A stretch of DNA of 64,000 bases from Bradyrhizobium cenepequi (GCF_020329485.1 NZ_JAGKJI010000013.1:1-64000), one strand, 5' to 3'. Positions 38,602 to 50,608 are shown, counted from the first letter of the stretch. Made by a program: numbers and translations. Notes: generated from the letters alone by a model not told the origin.

Positions 38602-39317
38602 GTTGCGGACTGTCCGTCGATCCGTCCGGAGCGTAGCCGCACCACGCGGTCGCAGCGCTGCGCCAGCGAAGAGTCGTGGGTGACCAGCACCAGCGTCATG
38701 CCGCGCTCGGCATGCTTGGTGAACAAGAGATCGATGATCTGCTTTCCGGTCGTCTCATCAAGATTTCCGGTGGGCTCATCGGCGACCAGGATCGCTGGAT
38801 CGGGCGCCAGTGCACGCGCCAGCGCCACGCGCTGCTGCTCGCCGCCGGAGAGCTGCGTCGGATAGTGGTGCAGCCGGTGCCCGAGTCCGACCGATGCCAG
38901 TTCCGCGGCGGCGCGTTCGGCGGCATCGGTATTGCCGGCGAGTTCAAGCGGCACGGCGACATTTTCCAGCGCGGTCATGGTGGGGATCAGATGGAACGAC
39001 TGAAAGACGATGCCGACCTGGCGGCCGCGGAAACGCGCCAGCGCGTCCTCATCCAGTGTATTGAAGGGCGTGCCGTTGACCACCACCTCGCCGCTGTCAG
39101 GGCGTTCCAATCCAGCCATTACCATCAACAGCGTCGACTTGCCCGAGCCTGACGGGCCGATCAGTCCGATCGCCTCACCCGATGCCACACGAAGGCTGAT
39201 ATCTTTCAGGATATGAACGCGGGCCGCACCGCTGCCGAGCGAGAGATTGACATTGGAAATAGAAATGGTGTCCGGCGCGACGCCGGAAAGCGATGAGGGT
39301 TCGATGAGACTGTCCAT
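38598..39317 (-). CDS. ABC transporter ATP-binding protein (YbbA type)
   Basis: A 239-residue ABC ATPase with Walker A GPSGSGKST at 54-62, the LSGGEQQRVALARAL signature, Walker B ILVADEPTGNLD and the VTHD H-loop. It pairs with the FtsX-like permease by 4-bp overlap. The ATG at 39317 is chosen; the frame extends far upstream through the divergent tesA but the homology starts here. The close match to the LolD/YbbA/MacB branch supports an envelope role. Confidence 0.92.
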   Translation of the reverse strand: MDSLIEPSSLSGVAPDTISISNVNLSLGSGAARVHILKDISLRVASGEAIGLIGPSGSGKSTLLMVMAGLERPDSGEVVVNGTPFNTLDEDALARFRGRQVGIVFQSFHLIPTMTALENVAVPLELAGNTDAAERAAAELASVGLGHRLHHYPTQLSGGEQQRVALARALAPDPAILVADEPTGNLDETTGKQIIDLLFTKHAERGMTLVLVTHDSSLAQRCDRVVRLRSGRIDGQSAT

Positions 39318-39366
39318 GGCTCGGTCATATGGCACTTCCGCCGCGCGGGTCGAGGGCCGGATTGCG

Positions 39367-40020
39367 ATGTTCGTGCACATACTTGTGTTGATTGTGGCCT
39401 TGATGACGGCGGGCGCGGCGTATGCAGAGGGACAGACGGGAGGGGCGGCCAAACCGGTCAAGATGGTGGTGCTGGGCGATTCCTTGAGCGCCGGGCTTGG
39501 TCTTCCAGCCAATGCCGCGTTCCCCGCGAAGCTGCAAAAAGCTTTGGAGATCAAGGGGATAAAGGTCGATATGACCAATGCCGGGGTGTCCGGCGACACC
39601 GCCTCTGGCGGCCGCGAGCGGCTCGACTGGTCGGTGCCCGAGGGAACCGAGGCCGTCATCCTCGAACTCGGCGCCAACGACGCGCTGCGCGGCACCGATC
39701 CCGCGGTGACCCGTGCCGCGCTCTCCGACATTCTGTCGCGGCTGAAGGCGCGCGGAATCGCGGTGCTCATCTGTGGCATGGTTGCGCCGCCCAACTACGG
39801 CAGCGACTACGCGGCGCGCTTCAATGCTATTTATCCGGAGCTTTCGAAATCTTTCGGCGTGCCGCTCTACCCGTTCTTTCTTGAAGGCGTCGCGGCGGAC
39901 GCCAAGCTCAACCAGGCCGACGGCATGCATCCGACATCCGACGGCATCGACATCATCGTAAAAAACATTCTGCCCACGGTGGAGGCATTTGTCGGCGCGA
40001 TCTCCGGGCAGCGGAGTTGA
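39367..40020 (+). CDS. tesA: Periplasmic SGNH lipase/arylesterase (TesA-like)
   Basis: A 217-residue SGNH hydrolase with a cleavable signal peptide (about 1-20). The catalytic blocks are GDSLSAG (Ser39), GAND at 102-105, and DGMHPT (Asp185, His188). E. coli TesA acts as thioesterase, protease I and lysophospholipase. The ATG at 39367 is preferred because the signal peptide begins there; the frame opens further upstream into the divergent ABC gene. Its promoter lies in the 49 bp shared with the ABC operon. Confidence 0.9.
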   Translation: MFVHILVLIVALMTAGAAYAEGQTGGAAKPVKMVVLGDSLSAGLGLPANAAFPAKLQKALEIKGIKVDMTNAGVSGDTASGGRERLDWSVPEGTEAVILELGANDALRGTDPAVTRAALSDILSRLKARGIAVLICGMVAPPNYGSDYAARFNAIYPELSKSFGVPLYPFFLEGVAADAKLNQADGMHPTSDGIDIIVKNILPTVEAFVGAISGQRS

Positions 40021-40197
40021 AAAACGAGCAGCGGACAAGTCTGGCTTGCGGGTTCTCCGTAGGTTTACGAGCTGTTAATGTCGCATGCTTCGCAGAGTCA
40101 TATAAGTCGGCTAGAAATAATCACCGGTGATTCGCTGCCGGGTCTGCTCTCAGCGAGGGCTCTTCGAGCTCAAGCTACCGCATCGAGGATTTTTGCG

Positions 40198-40734
40198 ATG
40201 CCGCGTCTGTTCACTGGACTGGAAATCCCGGCCGAGATCGGCCAGACCCTTTCCGACTTGCGTGGCGGCCTTCCCGGCGCACGCTGGATCGATCCCGAAA
40301 ATTACCACGTCACCTTGCGCTTCATCGGCGATATCGACGGCATCTCGGCCAACGAGATCGCGTCGATGCTGCTGCGGATCAACCGCAAGCCGTTCGAGGT
40401 CAAGCTGCAGGGGCTGTCGAGTTTCGGCGGACGCAAGCCGCGTGCGGTCGTTGCCTCCGTCGAGCCGAGCAGGCCGCTGATCGACCTGCAGGCCGAGCAC
40501 GAGCGGTTGATGCAGCGGATCGGGCTCGATCCGGAAGGGCGCAAATTCACGCCGCATGTCACGCTGGCGCGGCTGCATGACGCCTCCAGTCAGGACGTCG
40601 CCGACTATCTCTCGGTGCGCGGCTACTTCCCCAGCCGCACCTTCCTGGCTTCGCGCTTCGTGCTGTTCTCCTCACGCGCCTCCACTGGCGGTGGGCCCTA
40701 TGTGATCGAGGATTCCTACACGCTGAGCGCGTGA
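40198..40734 (+). CDS. thpR: RNA 2',3'-cyclic phosphodiesterase (2'-5' RNA ligase family)
   Basis: A 178-residue 2H-phosphoesterase with the two HxTx motifs HVTL at 37-40 and 120-123, opening with the family FTGLEIP. It hydrolyses 2',3'-cyclic phosphates or joins tRNA halves in vitro. The ATG at 40198 is chosen because the domain begins at PRLFTGLEIP; the 40 codons upstream are not family-like. A 178-base leader separates it from tesA. Physiological substrate unclear. Confidence 0.9.
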   Translation: MPRLFTGLEIPAEIGQTLSDLRGGLPGARWIDPENYHVTLRFIGDIDGISANEIASMLLRINRKPFEVKLQGLSSFGGRKPRAVVASVEPSRPLIDLQAEHERLMQRIGLDPEGRKFTPHVTLARLHDASSQDVADYLSVRGYFPSRTFLASRFVLFSSRASTGGGPYVIEDSYTLSA

Positions 40735-40880
40735 CCGCCTCCCGCTTCCGGTCAGGACGCGAATGACGACGTGAGAATGTCCCGGGCCAACCACCGGGGC
40801 ATGACCGCCGTTAGAATTTGTCATAGCCCCGGCCCCATTCACGGCTTGCAATTTTTCGTCCCATAGGGCCGTAAGGAGGC

Positions 40881-42068
40881 ATGCTGTCCACCTCGCCGAG
40901 TTCCTTCCGCGCGCATTATCAGGCTCTCGTTGACTCCGGGGCGATCGAGGCCGATCCCGAACAGGCCCGTGTCGCCGACGCCTTCGGCGCGCTCGAGGAC
41001 CGCCTTGCAAGCTACAAGCCCTCGCGCAAACAGGGCCTGCTTGGACGGTTGTTTGGCGGCGACAAGAACGGGCCGCCGCACGGGCTGTACGTGCATGGCG
41101 AGGTCGGCCGCGGCAAGACCATGCTGATGGACCTGTTCTTCCAGCAGTGTCCGATCGAGCACAAGCGCCGCGCCCATTTTCATGAGTTCATGGCGGACGC
41201 GCATGAGCGAATCTACGGCTACCGGCAGCAGATCGCGCGCGGCGAGATCGCCGATATCGACGTGATCGCGCTCACCGCGCAGGCGATATTCGATGAGGCT
41301 TGGCTGCTCTGCTTCGACGAATTCCACGTCACCGACATTGCGGACGCGATGATCCTGGGGCGGCTGTTCGCGAAACTGTTCGAGCTCGGCACCGTCGTAG
41401 TTGCAACTTCCAACGTCGCGCCGGAAGATCTCTACAAGGGCGGCCTCAACCGCGCGCTGTTCCTGCCCTTCATCGCGCAGATCTCCGAGCACATGGACGT
41501 GCTGCGGCTCGATGCGCGCACCGATTTCCGCCTGGAAAAACTTGCCGGTGGGAAGATGTGGCTGGTGCCGGTCGATGAGGAGGCGGAGGCTGCGCTGAAT
41601 ACGGCCTGGGCCAGGATGACCGGCAAAGCGCCCTGCAAGCCGCGCGATATTCCGATCAAGGGACGCATCCTGCGCGTGCCCTGCTCGTCGCATGGTGTTG
41701 CGCGTTTCAGCTTTGCCGAGATTTGCGAACAGCCGCTGGCCGCCTCTGATTATCTGCGGCTCGCGCACGACTATCACACCATTCTGATTGATCGGATTCC
41801 GGTCATGGATCTGGCCGATCGGAACGCCGCGAAGCGCTTCATCTCTCTGATTGATACGCTCTATGACAATGCCGTGAAGCTGATGGCGTCCGCCGAAGCG
41901 AACCCGGTGTCGCTTTACCTTGCGACCGAGGGCGTCGAGGCCGACGAGTTCAAGCGCACGTCCTCGCGACTGATCGAAATGAGTTCGGCCTCCTATCTGG
42001 CGCTCCCGCACGGGAAGCGAAAGGATTCCACGGCCAGCGGCTCGAGCACGGGGCTGGTTGAAACCTGA
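40881..42068 (+). CDS. zapE: Cell division ATPase ZapE (AFG1 family)
   Basis: A 395-residue P-loop ATPase of the AFG1/ZapE family. It has Walker A GEVGRGKTMLMD at 73-84, AHFHEFMADAHERI, Walker B LLCFDEFHVTDIADAM and sensor-like VATSNVAPEDLYKGGLNR. ZapE in E. coli destabilises the Z-ring; alphaproteobacterial members are often linked to oxygen-limited growth or protein turnover. The start gives the family N-terminus. It precedes the TCA block but a 160-base gap with its own promoter region separates it from mdh. Confidence 0.92.
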   Translation: MLSTSPSSFRAHYQALVDSGAIEADPEQARVADAFGALEDRLASYKPSRKQGLLGRLFGGDKNGPPHGLYVHGEVGRGKTMLMDLFFQQCPIEHKRRAHFHEFMADAHERIYGYRQQIARGEIADIDVIALTAQAIFDEAWLLCFDEFHVTDIADAMILGRLFAKLFELGTVVVATSNVAPEDLYKGGLNRALFLPFIAQISEHMDVLRLDARTDFRLEKLAGGKMWLVPVDEEAEAALNTAWARMTGKAPCKPRDIPIKGRILRVPCSSHGVARFSFAEICEQPLAASDYLRLAHDYHTILIDRIPVMDLADRNAAKRFISLIDTLYDNAVKLMASAEANPVSLYLATEGVEADEFKRTSSRLIEMSSASYLALPHGKRKDSTASGSSTGLVET

Positions 42069-42146
42069 AATGCTCCAGGCCGACGGCAGCTGGTATGCCT
42101 GTGATCGGGATGCGGAGCCGGCCCGACAATTGGGCATGGCCGCGAC

Positions 42147-43197
<1,051 letters not shown>

Positions 43198-43209
43198 TTT
43201 CGTTTAGTT

Positions 43210-43231
43210 TTCGGCCCCAAACGGGGCCGAA
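43210..43231 (+). terminator. Hairpin between mdh and sucC
   Basis: A perfect 9-bp stem ttcggcccc / ggggccgaa with an aaac loop begins 12 nt after the mdh stop. The following agcgcttctt is only mildly T-rich, so it may be a partial terminator or a processing/stability structure rather than a full stop. Confidence 0.6.
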
Positions 43232-43327
43232 AGCGCTTCTTGGTTGCGGTTCTATTGGTATGTGGTATGCCAACTACCAAGGTGAACTGTAGAACTCGCC
43301 GTTGTAGAGGGTTTGGGGAGCGTCCCG

Positions 43328-44524
<1,197 letters not shown>

Positions 44525-44526
44525 CA

Positions 44527-45006
44527 ATGGCCCAGGACCATCTTGCCGCACCATCACCGCTTCCGGAGCACAAGAAGCTCGGGGTATTCGCGGGTGAATG
44601 GGCCGGCGAGGAGGTGGTCTATCCCTCGCGCTGGATCGCTGGCGGTCCTGCCACCTCGCATGTGGTGGCGCGCATCGATCTCAACGGCCTCTATCTGATC
44701 CAGGACAGCCGCCAGACGCGCGACGGCCAGGAGATATTCGCGACCCATGCCTTGTTCACCTACGACCGCGACGACCGGCTCTACAAATTGTTCTGGCACG
44801 ATTCGCTCGGCTACTACCCGCCATCGCCGGCCTCCGGCAGCTGGGTCGGCAAGACGCTGACGCTCGTGCGCGGCTCGCTGCGCGGCAATGCGCGCCACGT
44901 CTACGAAGTCGTCGACGACAACAGCTACACCATGAAAATCCAGTTCTCGCCCGACGCGGAAGGATGGGCCGACGTGCTCACCGGCGTGTATCGGCGTGTC
45001 CACTGA
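44527..45006 (+). CDS. DUF1579 family protein between sucC and sucD
   Basis: A 159-residue protein without signal peptide. The block HKKLGVFAGEWAGEEVVYPS followed by beta-rich sequence and GLYLIQDSRQTRDGQ matches the lipocalin-like DUF1579 family of unknown function. It is inserted between sucC and sucD with a 2-nt gap upstream, so it is co-transcribed with succinyl-CoA synthetase. The stop codon overlaps the start of a palindromic repeat. Metabolic role not known. Confidence 0.8.
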   Translation: MAQDHLAAPSPLPEHKKLGVFAGEWAGEEVVYPSRWIAGGPATSHVVARIDLNGLYLIQDSRQTRDGQEIFATHALFTYDRDDRLYKLFWHDSLGYYPPSPASGSWVGKTLTLVRGSLRGNARHVYEVVDDNSYTMKIQFSPDAEGWADVLTGVYRRVH

Positions 45007-45054
45007 GCATGAACCGGAAAAGCGGGGTGCCGGTTTTCCGAGAGAATCATGCTC
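45005..45054. repeat. Palindromic repeat (gagcatgatccgg type) on the DUF1579 stop
   Basis: Arms gagcatgaaccggaaaag and ccggttttccg...atcatgctc pair across 45005-45054. The first two bases are the end of the DUF1579 TGA. It lies inside the sucCD operon 46 nt before sucD. Confidence 0.85.
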
Positions 45055-45100
45055 AAACAAGTAAACCTGTCACCGGCGTTTCGCGAAAGCATCTGAAGAC

Positions 45101-45985
45101 ATGTCCATCCTGATCGACAAGAACACCAAGGTCATCTGCCAGGGTTTCACCGGCAAGAACGGCACCTTCCATTCGGAAGCGGCGATCGCCTACGGGACCA
45201 AGATGGTCGGCGGCACCTCGCCCGGCAAAGGCGGCTCGACCCATCTCGGCCTGCCGGTGTTCGACACGGTGCGCGAGGCGCGGGAGAAGACCGGCGCCGA
45301 TGCGTCGGTGATCTATGTGCCGCCGCCGGGTGCGGCGGACGCGATCTGCGAGGCGATCGATGCGGAGATCCCGCTGATCGTCTGCATCACCGAAGGCATC
45401 CCGGTGCTGGACATGGTGCGCGTCAAGCGCTCGCTGTCGGGATCGAAGTCGCGGTTGATCGGGCCGAATTGCCCGGGCGTCATGACCGCCGGCGAATGCA
45501 AGATCGGCATCATGCCGGCCAACATCTTCCGGCCTGGCAGCGTCGGGATCGTTTCGCGCTCGGGCACGTTGACCTATGAGGCCGTGTTCCAGACTTCGCA
45601 GGAGGGGCTCGGCCAGACCACCGCGGTCGGCATCGGAGGCGACCCGGTCAAGGGTACCGAGTTCATCGATGTACTGGAAATGTTCCTCAAGGACGAGGCG
45701 ACCAAGTCGATCATCATGATCGGCGAGATCGGCGGCTCGGCAGAGGAGGACGCTGCCCAGTTCATCAAGGACGAGGCCAAGCGGGGCCGCAAGAAGCCGA
45801 TGGTCGGTTTTATCGCCGGCGTCACAGCTCCTCCCGGCCGCCGGATGGGCCATGCGGGCGCGATCATCTCCGGCGGCAAGGGCGATGCCGGTTCCAAGAC
45901 CGCGGCCATGGAATCGGCGGGAATTACTGTTTCTCCGTCGCCTGCACGGCTCGGACATACCCTTGCCGAAAAATTGAAATCTTGA
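45101..45985 (+). CDS. sucD: Succinyl-CoA synthetase alpha subunit
   Basis: Carries the phosphorylated active-site His251 ([10 protein letters not shown]) and the CoA site; pairs with SucC. The 294-residue protein has [18 protein letters not shown], the GGTSPGKGG and [10 protein letters not shown] segments typical of SucD. A GC-rich hairpin (46053-46071) lies between it and sucA. Confidence 0.97.
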   Translation: MSILIDKNTKVICQGFTGKNGTFHSEAAIAYGTKMVGGTSPGKGGSTHLGLPVFDTVREAREKTGADASVIYVPPPGAADAICEAIDAEIPLIVCITEGIPVLDMVRVKRSLSGSKSRLIGPNCPGVMTAGECKIGIMPANIFRPGSVGIVSRSGTLTYEAVFQTSQEGLGQTTAVGIGGDPVKGTEFIDVLEMFLKDEATKSIIMIGEIGGSAEEDAAQFIKDEAKRGRKKPMVGFIAGVTAPPGRRMGHAGAIISGGKGDAGSKTAAMESAGITVSPSPARLGHTLAEKLKS

Positions 45986-46052
45986 TTCGGTCCTTGGTTC
46001 TTTTCGGCGCGAAGTTTAGGATTAAATAGGGTAAACCATCCTATCTCAGTCG

Positions 46053-46071
46053 GCCGGCCTTCCGGGCCGGC
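46053..46071 (+). terminator. Hairpin between sucD and sucA
   Basis: A 7-bp stem gccggcc / ggccggc with a ttccg loop. No T-run follows, so it is best seen as a possible attenuator or processing structure 67 nt after the sucD stop. Confidence 0.45.
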
Positions 46072-46119
46072 TGCTTGCGCCATGACTTGCGCGCGAACCG
46101 AAATCACCAGGACGCTATC

Positions 46120-49077
46120 ATGTCTCGCCAGGATGCGAACGCCGCTTTTGCTCTCTCCTCCTTTTTGCAAGGTACCAACGCCACCTACATCGACGACCTC
46201 TACGCCCGCTACGAGCAGGACCCGGCATCGGTCGACACCGATTGGCAGGAATTCTTCAAGAGCCTGAAGGACACCCCCGCAGACGTCCAGAAGAACGCCA
46301 ACGGGCCATCCTGGAGCCGCCCAAACTGGCCGGTGACGCCGCGCGACGACCTGACCTCGGCGCTGGACGGCAACTGGGCGCAGGTCGAGAGGGCCGTCAG
46401 CAGCAAGATCGCCGCCAAGGCGCGGGCCAAGGGTGCTGAGCTCTCGGCTGCTGACGTCAACCAGGCGACGCGCGATTCGGTCCGTGCGCTGATGCTGATC
46501 CGCGCTTACCGCATGCGTGGCCATTTCCACGCCAAGCTCGACCCGCTCGGCATCGAGGCCCCGCGCGACCGCGAAGAACTCGATCCGCGCACCTACGGGT
46601 TCACGGAAGCCGATTTCGACCGCAAGATCTTCCTCGACCATGTACTCGGGCTCGAATACGGCACGCTGCGCGAAATCGTCGCGATCTGCGAGCGCACCTA
46701 CTGCCAGACGCTTGGCGTCGAGTTCATGCACATCTCCAATGCCGCGCAGAAGGCGTGGATCCAGGAGCGCATCGAAGGCCCGGACAAGGAGATCAGCTTC
46801 ACCCGCGAGGGCCGCCGCGCCATCCTCAACAAGCTGATCGAAACCGAGGGCTTCGAGAAATTCTGCGACGTCAAGTTCACCGGCACCAAGCGTTTCGGCC
46901 TCGACGGCGGCGAATCGCTGATCCCGGCGCTCGAGCAGATCATCAAGCGCGGCGGCAATCTCGGCGTGAAGGAGATCGTGGTCGGCATGCCGCATCGCGG
47001 CCGCCTCAACGTGCTGACCCAGGTGATGGCCAAGCCGCACCGCGCGCTGTTCCACGAATTCAAGGGCGGCTCGGCCAATCCGGACGCGGTCGAAGGCTCC
47101 GGCGACGTCAAGTATCACTTGGGCGCGTCGTCCGACCGCGAGTTCGACGGCAACAGCATTCATCTGTCGCTGACTGCAAACCCCTCGCATCTCGAGATCG
47201 TCGACCCCGTCGTGCTCGGCAAGGTGCGCGCCAAGCAGGACCAGCATGGCGATCCGCCTGACATGCGCATTTCGGTGCTGCCGCTCCTGATGCATGGCGA
47301 TGCGGCGTTCGCCGGCCAGGGTGTGGTGGCGGAATGTTTCAGCCTGTCCGACCTGAAGGGTTATCGCACCGGCGGCTCGCTGCACTTCATCGTCAACAAC
47401 CAGATCGGCTTCACCACCTATCCGCGCTACTCGCGCTCCTCGCCCTATCCGTCCGACGTGGCGAAGATGATCGACGCGCCGATCTTCCATGTGAATGGCG
47501 ACGATCCGGAAGCGGTGGTGTTCGCGGCCAAGGTCGCGATCGAGTTCCGGCAGAAATTCCACAAGCCGGTGGTCATCGACATGTTCTGCTACCGCAGGCA
47601 TGGCCACAATGAGGGCGACGAGCCGGCTTTCACCCAGCCGGTGATGTACAAGAAGATCGCTTCGCATCCGTCCACGCTGGAGATCTATGCCAGGCGGCTG
47701 ATCGCCGAGGGGGTCGTCACCGAGGGCGAGGTCGAGAAGGCCAAGGCTGACTGGCGCGCCCGGCTCGATGCCGAGTTCGAGGCCGGCGCCAGTTACAAGC
47801 CGAACAAGGCCGACTGGCTCGACGGCAAATGGGCCGGCTTCAAGTTCGCCGACCAGGAAGAGGACGCGCGCCGCGGCGTCACCGGCGTCGATGTCGCCGT
47901 GCTCAAGGACATCGGCCGCAAGATCACCAAGGTGCCGGATGGTTTCCGCGTCCACCGCACCATCCAGCGCTTCCTCGATAACCGTGCGAAGGCAATCGAC
48001 AGCGGTGCCGGCATCGACTGGGCGACCGGCGAGGCGCTGGCGTTCTGCTCGCTGTTGGAGGAAGGCCATCACGTCCGCCTGTCCGGCCAGGATTCGGAGC
48101 GCGGCACCTTCTCGCAGCGCCACTCAGTGCTGATCGATCAGGAGGACGAGAGCCGCTACACGCCGTTCAATCATCTCGGCGGCGACCAGGGCCATTACGA
48201 GGTCATCAACTCGCTGTTGTCGGAAGAAGCGGTGCTCGGCTTCGAATACGGCTATTCGCTCGCGGAGCCGAATGCACTGGCGATCTGGGAAGCGCAGTTC
48301 GGCGACTTCGCCAACGGCGCCCAGGTGGTGTTCGACCAGTTCATCTCGTCGGGTGAGCGCAAATGGCTGCGCATGTCCGGCCTCGTCTGCCTGCTGCCGC
48401 ATGGCTATGAAGGCCAAGGGCCGGAACACTCCTCGGCACGGCTTGAGCGGTACCTGCAGATGTGCGCCGAGGACAATATGCAGGTGGTCTATCCGACCAC
48501 GCCAGCCAACTATTTCCACGTGCTGCGGCGGCAGCTGCACCGCGAGATCCGCAAGCCGTTGATCATGATGACGCCGAAGTCGCTGCTGCGGCACAAGCGC
48601 GCCGTCTCGCGGCTCGAGGAGCTCGCCAAGGGTACGACCTTCCACCGCATCCTCTACGATGACGCCCAAATGCAGGCTGACGAGAAGATCAAGCTGCAGC
48701 CGGACGCCAGGATCCGCCGCGTCATCCTGTGCTCGGGCAAGGTCTATTACGACCTCTACGAAGAGCGCGAGAAGCGTGGCATCGACGACATTTATCTGCT
48801 GCGCATCGAGCAGCTCTACCCGGTGCCGCTGAAGGCGCTGGTGCAGGAGCTCGGCCGCTTCAAGGGTGCCGAGGTGGTGTGGTGCCAGGAAGAGCCGCGC
48901 AATATGGGCGCCTGGCATTTCATCGAGCCTTATCTCGAATGGGTGCTGAACCAGATCAACGCGCCGAACCGGCGCCCACGCTACGCGGGCCGCGCAGCGG
49001 CCGCGGCGACCGCCACCGGGTTGATGTCGAAGCATCTCGCGCAGCTCAAGGCGCTGCTGGACGAGGCGTTGAACTAA
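46120..49077 (+). CDS. sucA: 2-oxoglutarate dehydrogenase E1 component
   Basis: Thiamine-diphosphate E1 of the oxoglutarate dehydrogenase complex. The 985-residue protein starts with the SFLQGTNATYIDDLYARY segment used in E2 binding, then the TPP domain with MPHRGRLNVLTQVM and the GDAAFAGQGVV motif, CYRRHGHNEGDEPAFTQP, and C-terminal HGYEGQGPEHSSARLERYL. The ATG at 46120 gives the usual N-terminus; 15 upstream codons are rejected. sucB lies downstream across a palindromic repeat. Confidence 0.97.
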   Translation: MSRQDANAAFALSSFLQGTNATYIDDLYARYEQDPASVDTDWQEFFKSLKDTPADVQKNANGPSWSRPNWPVTPRDDLTSALDGNWAQVERAVSSKIAAKARAKGAELSAADVNQATRDSVRALMLIRAYRMRGHFHAKLDPLGIEAPRDREELDPRTYGFTEADFDRKIFLDHVLGLEYGTLREIVAICERTYCQTLGVEFMHISNAAQKAWIQERIEGPDKEISFTREGRRAILNKLIETEGFEKFCDVKFTGTKRFGLDGGESLIPALEQIIKRGGNLGVKEIVVGMPHRGRLNVLTQVMAKPHRALFHEFKGGSANPDAVEGSGDVKYHLGASSDREFDGNSIHLSLTANPSHLEIVDPVVLGKVRAKQDQHGDPPDMRISVLPLLMHGDAAFAGQGVVAECFSLSDLKGYRTGGSLHFIVNNQIGFTTYPRYSRSSPYPSDVAKMIDAPIFHVNGDDPEAVVFAAKVAIEFRQKFHKPVVIDMFCYRRHGHNEGDEPAFTQPVMYKKIASHPSTLEIYARRLIAEGVVTEGEVEKAKADWRARLDAEFEAGASYKPNKADWLDGKWAGFKFADQEEDARRGVTGVDVAVLKDIGRKITKVPDGFRVHRTIQRFLDNRAKAIDSGAGIDWATGEALAFCSLLEEGHHVRLSGQDSERGTFSQRHSVLIDQEDESRYTPFNHLGGDQGHYEVINSLLSEEAVLGFEYGYSLAEPNALAIWEAQFGDFANGAQVVFDQFISSGERKWLRMSGLVCLLPHGYEGQGPEHSSARLERYLQMCAEDNMQVVYPTTPANYFHVLRRQLHREIRKPLIMMTPKSLLRHKRAVSRLEELAKGTTFHRILYDDAQMQADEKIKLQPDARIRRVILCSGKVYYDLYEEREKRGIDDIYLLRIEQLYPVPLKALVQELGRFKGAEVVWCQEEPRNMGAWHFIEPYLEWVLNQINAPNRRPRYAGRAAAAATATGLMSKHLAQLKALLDEALN

Positions 49078-49085
49078 CATTCAAT

Positions 49086-49224
49086 CCGTCATGCCCCGCC
49101 TTGTGCGCAATCGCGCACTGGGGCGGGGCGTCCAGCAGTTCGCGCCGCCGGTCCTGATTGCCGCCGCCACGGGTTATTGGATTCCCCGCCCCAGTGCGTC
49201 ACTGCGCACAGGGCGGAGCATGAC
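49086..49224. repeat. Palindromic repeat between sucA and sucB
   Basis: End words ccgtcatgccccgcc and gggcggagcatgac pair, with a second stem around gcgcaatcgcgcac. The element begins 9 nt after the sucA stop and ends 46 nt before sucB, so it is inside a co-directional metabolic operon. Confidence 0.8.
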
Positions 49225-49269
49225 AGCCAGAATTTATGACCGTACAGGTTGTTTTAAGGAAACGAGACC

Positions 49270-50535
49270 ATGACTGAAATCCGCGTTCCGACGCTAGGCG
49301 AATCCGTGACCGAGGCCACCATCGGCCGCTGGTTCAAGAAGGCCGGCGATGCCGTTGCCGTCGATGAACCCTTGGTCGAACTCGAGACCGACAAGGTCAC
49401 GATTGAGGTGCCGGCGCCTTCCGCCGGCACGCTGGGCGAGATCATCGCCAAGGACGGCGAGACCGTCGCGGTCGGCGCGCTGCTCGGCCAGATCAACGAT
49501 GGCGCCGCAGGGGCTGCCGCCAAGCCGGCCGCTGCACCGGCGCCGGCCAAACCCGCGGCTGCACCGCCGCCGCCTCCCTCGGCCACTGCCGCGCCGGCGC
49601 CTGCGCCATCAGCGCCAAAGGCAACGCCTGCGGATGCACCGGCGGCGCCGTCAGTGCGAAGGCTCTCGGCTGAGAGCGGGATCGATGCCTCGACCGTGCC
49701 GGGCTCCGGCAAGGATGGCCGCGTGACCAAGGGCGACATGCTGGCGGCGATCGAGCGGGCGGCTTCCGCGCCGACGCCGGTCAATCAGCCGGCGGCTTCC
49801 GTGCAGGTGCGTGCGCCGTCGCCGGCGGATGATGCTGCGCGCGAAGAGCGCGTGAAGATGACGCGGCTGCGCCAGACCATCGCGCGGCGGCTGAAGGACG
49901 TGCAGAACACGGCGGCGATGCTGACGACCTTCAATGAGGTCGACATGAGCCACATCATGGCGCTGCGTGCCCAGTACAAGGACGTGTTCGAGAAGAAGCA
50001 CAGCATCAAGCTCGGCTTCATGGGCTTCTTCACCAAGGCCTGTGTGCAGGCCTTGAAGGAGATCCCGGCGGCAAACGCCGAGATCGACGGCACCGACCTG
50101 ATCTACAAGAACTATTATCACGTCGGCATCGCCGTCGGCACCGACAAGGGCCTGGTCGTGCCCGTGGTGCGCGATTGCGACTATAAATCGATCGCGGAGA
50201 TAGAAAAGTCGATCGCCGACTACGGCCGCAGGGCCCGCGACGGCCAGCTCAAGATCGAGGAGATGCAGGGCGGCACCTTCACCATCACCAATGGCGGCAT
50301 CTATGGCTCGCTGATGTCGACGCCGATCCTGAACGCGCCGCAGTCCGGCATCCTCGGCATGCATAAGATCCAGGAGCGTCCGGTCGTGGTCGGCGGCAAG
50401 GTCGAGATCCGCCCGATGATGTACCTGGCGCTGTCCTACGATCATCGCGTGATCGACGGCAAGGAAGCGGTGACCTTCCTGGTGCGCGTCAAGGAGAGCC
50501 TGGAAGACCCGGCGCGGCTGGTGCTGGATCTCTGA
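49270..50535 (+). CDS. sucB: Dihydrolipoyl succinyltransferase E2 component
   Basis: E2 core of the oxoglutarate dehydrogenase complex. The 421-residue protein has a lipoyl domain with [14 protein letters not shown] (lipoyl-Lys42), an Ala/Pro-rich linker (about 80-125), a peripheral-subunit binding domain ([21 protein letters not shown]) and a catalytic domain ending with SYDHRVIDG (His392). The ATG at 49270 is the only start giving a full lipoyl domain. Partner E1 and E3 genes flank it. Confidence 0.97.
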   Translation: MTEIRVPTLGESVTEATIGRWFKKAGDAVAVDEPLVELETDKVTIEVPAPSAGTLGEIIAKDGETVAVGALLGQINDGAAGAAAKPAAAPAPAKPAAAPPPPPSATAAPAPAPSAPKATPADAPAAPSVRRLSAESGIDASTVPGSGKDGRVTKGDMLAAIERAASAPTPVNQPAASVQVRAPSPADDAAREERVKMTRLRQTIARRLKDVQNTAAMLTTFNEVDMSHIMALRAQYKDVFEKKHSIKLGFMGFFTKACVQALKEIPAANAEIDGTDLIYKNYYHVGIAVGTDKGLVVPVVRDCDYKSIAEIEKSIADYGRRARDGQLKIEEMQGGTFTITNGGIYGSLMSTPILNAPQSGILGMHKIQERPVVVGGKVEIRPMMYLALSYDHRVIDGKEAVTFLVRVKESLEDPARLVLDL

Positions 50536-50608
50536 AGCTTGCTTTCGCGCGGCGGCTGAACTTGTTCGGCCGCCGAAACCGTGTTGCGTGAACGTTTAGG
50601 GGGCGGAT

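Noticed and set aside
45574..48123. Very long open frame on the minus strand (849 codons) across sucD and sucA
   Set aside because: It runs antisense to two clear TCA genes and has the composition of a shadow frame in high-GC DNA; no domain was seen. The same applies to antisense frames over acnA (30584-32200), leuC (11705-13177) and ffh (17001-18305).
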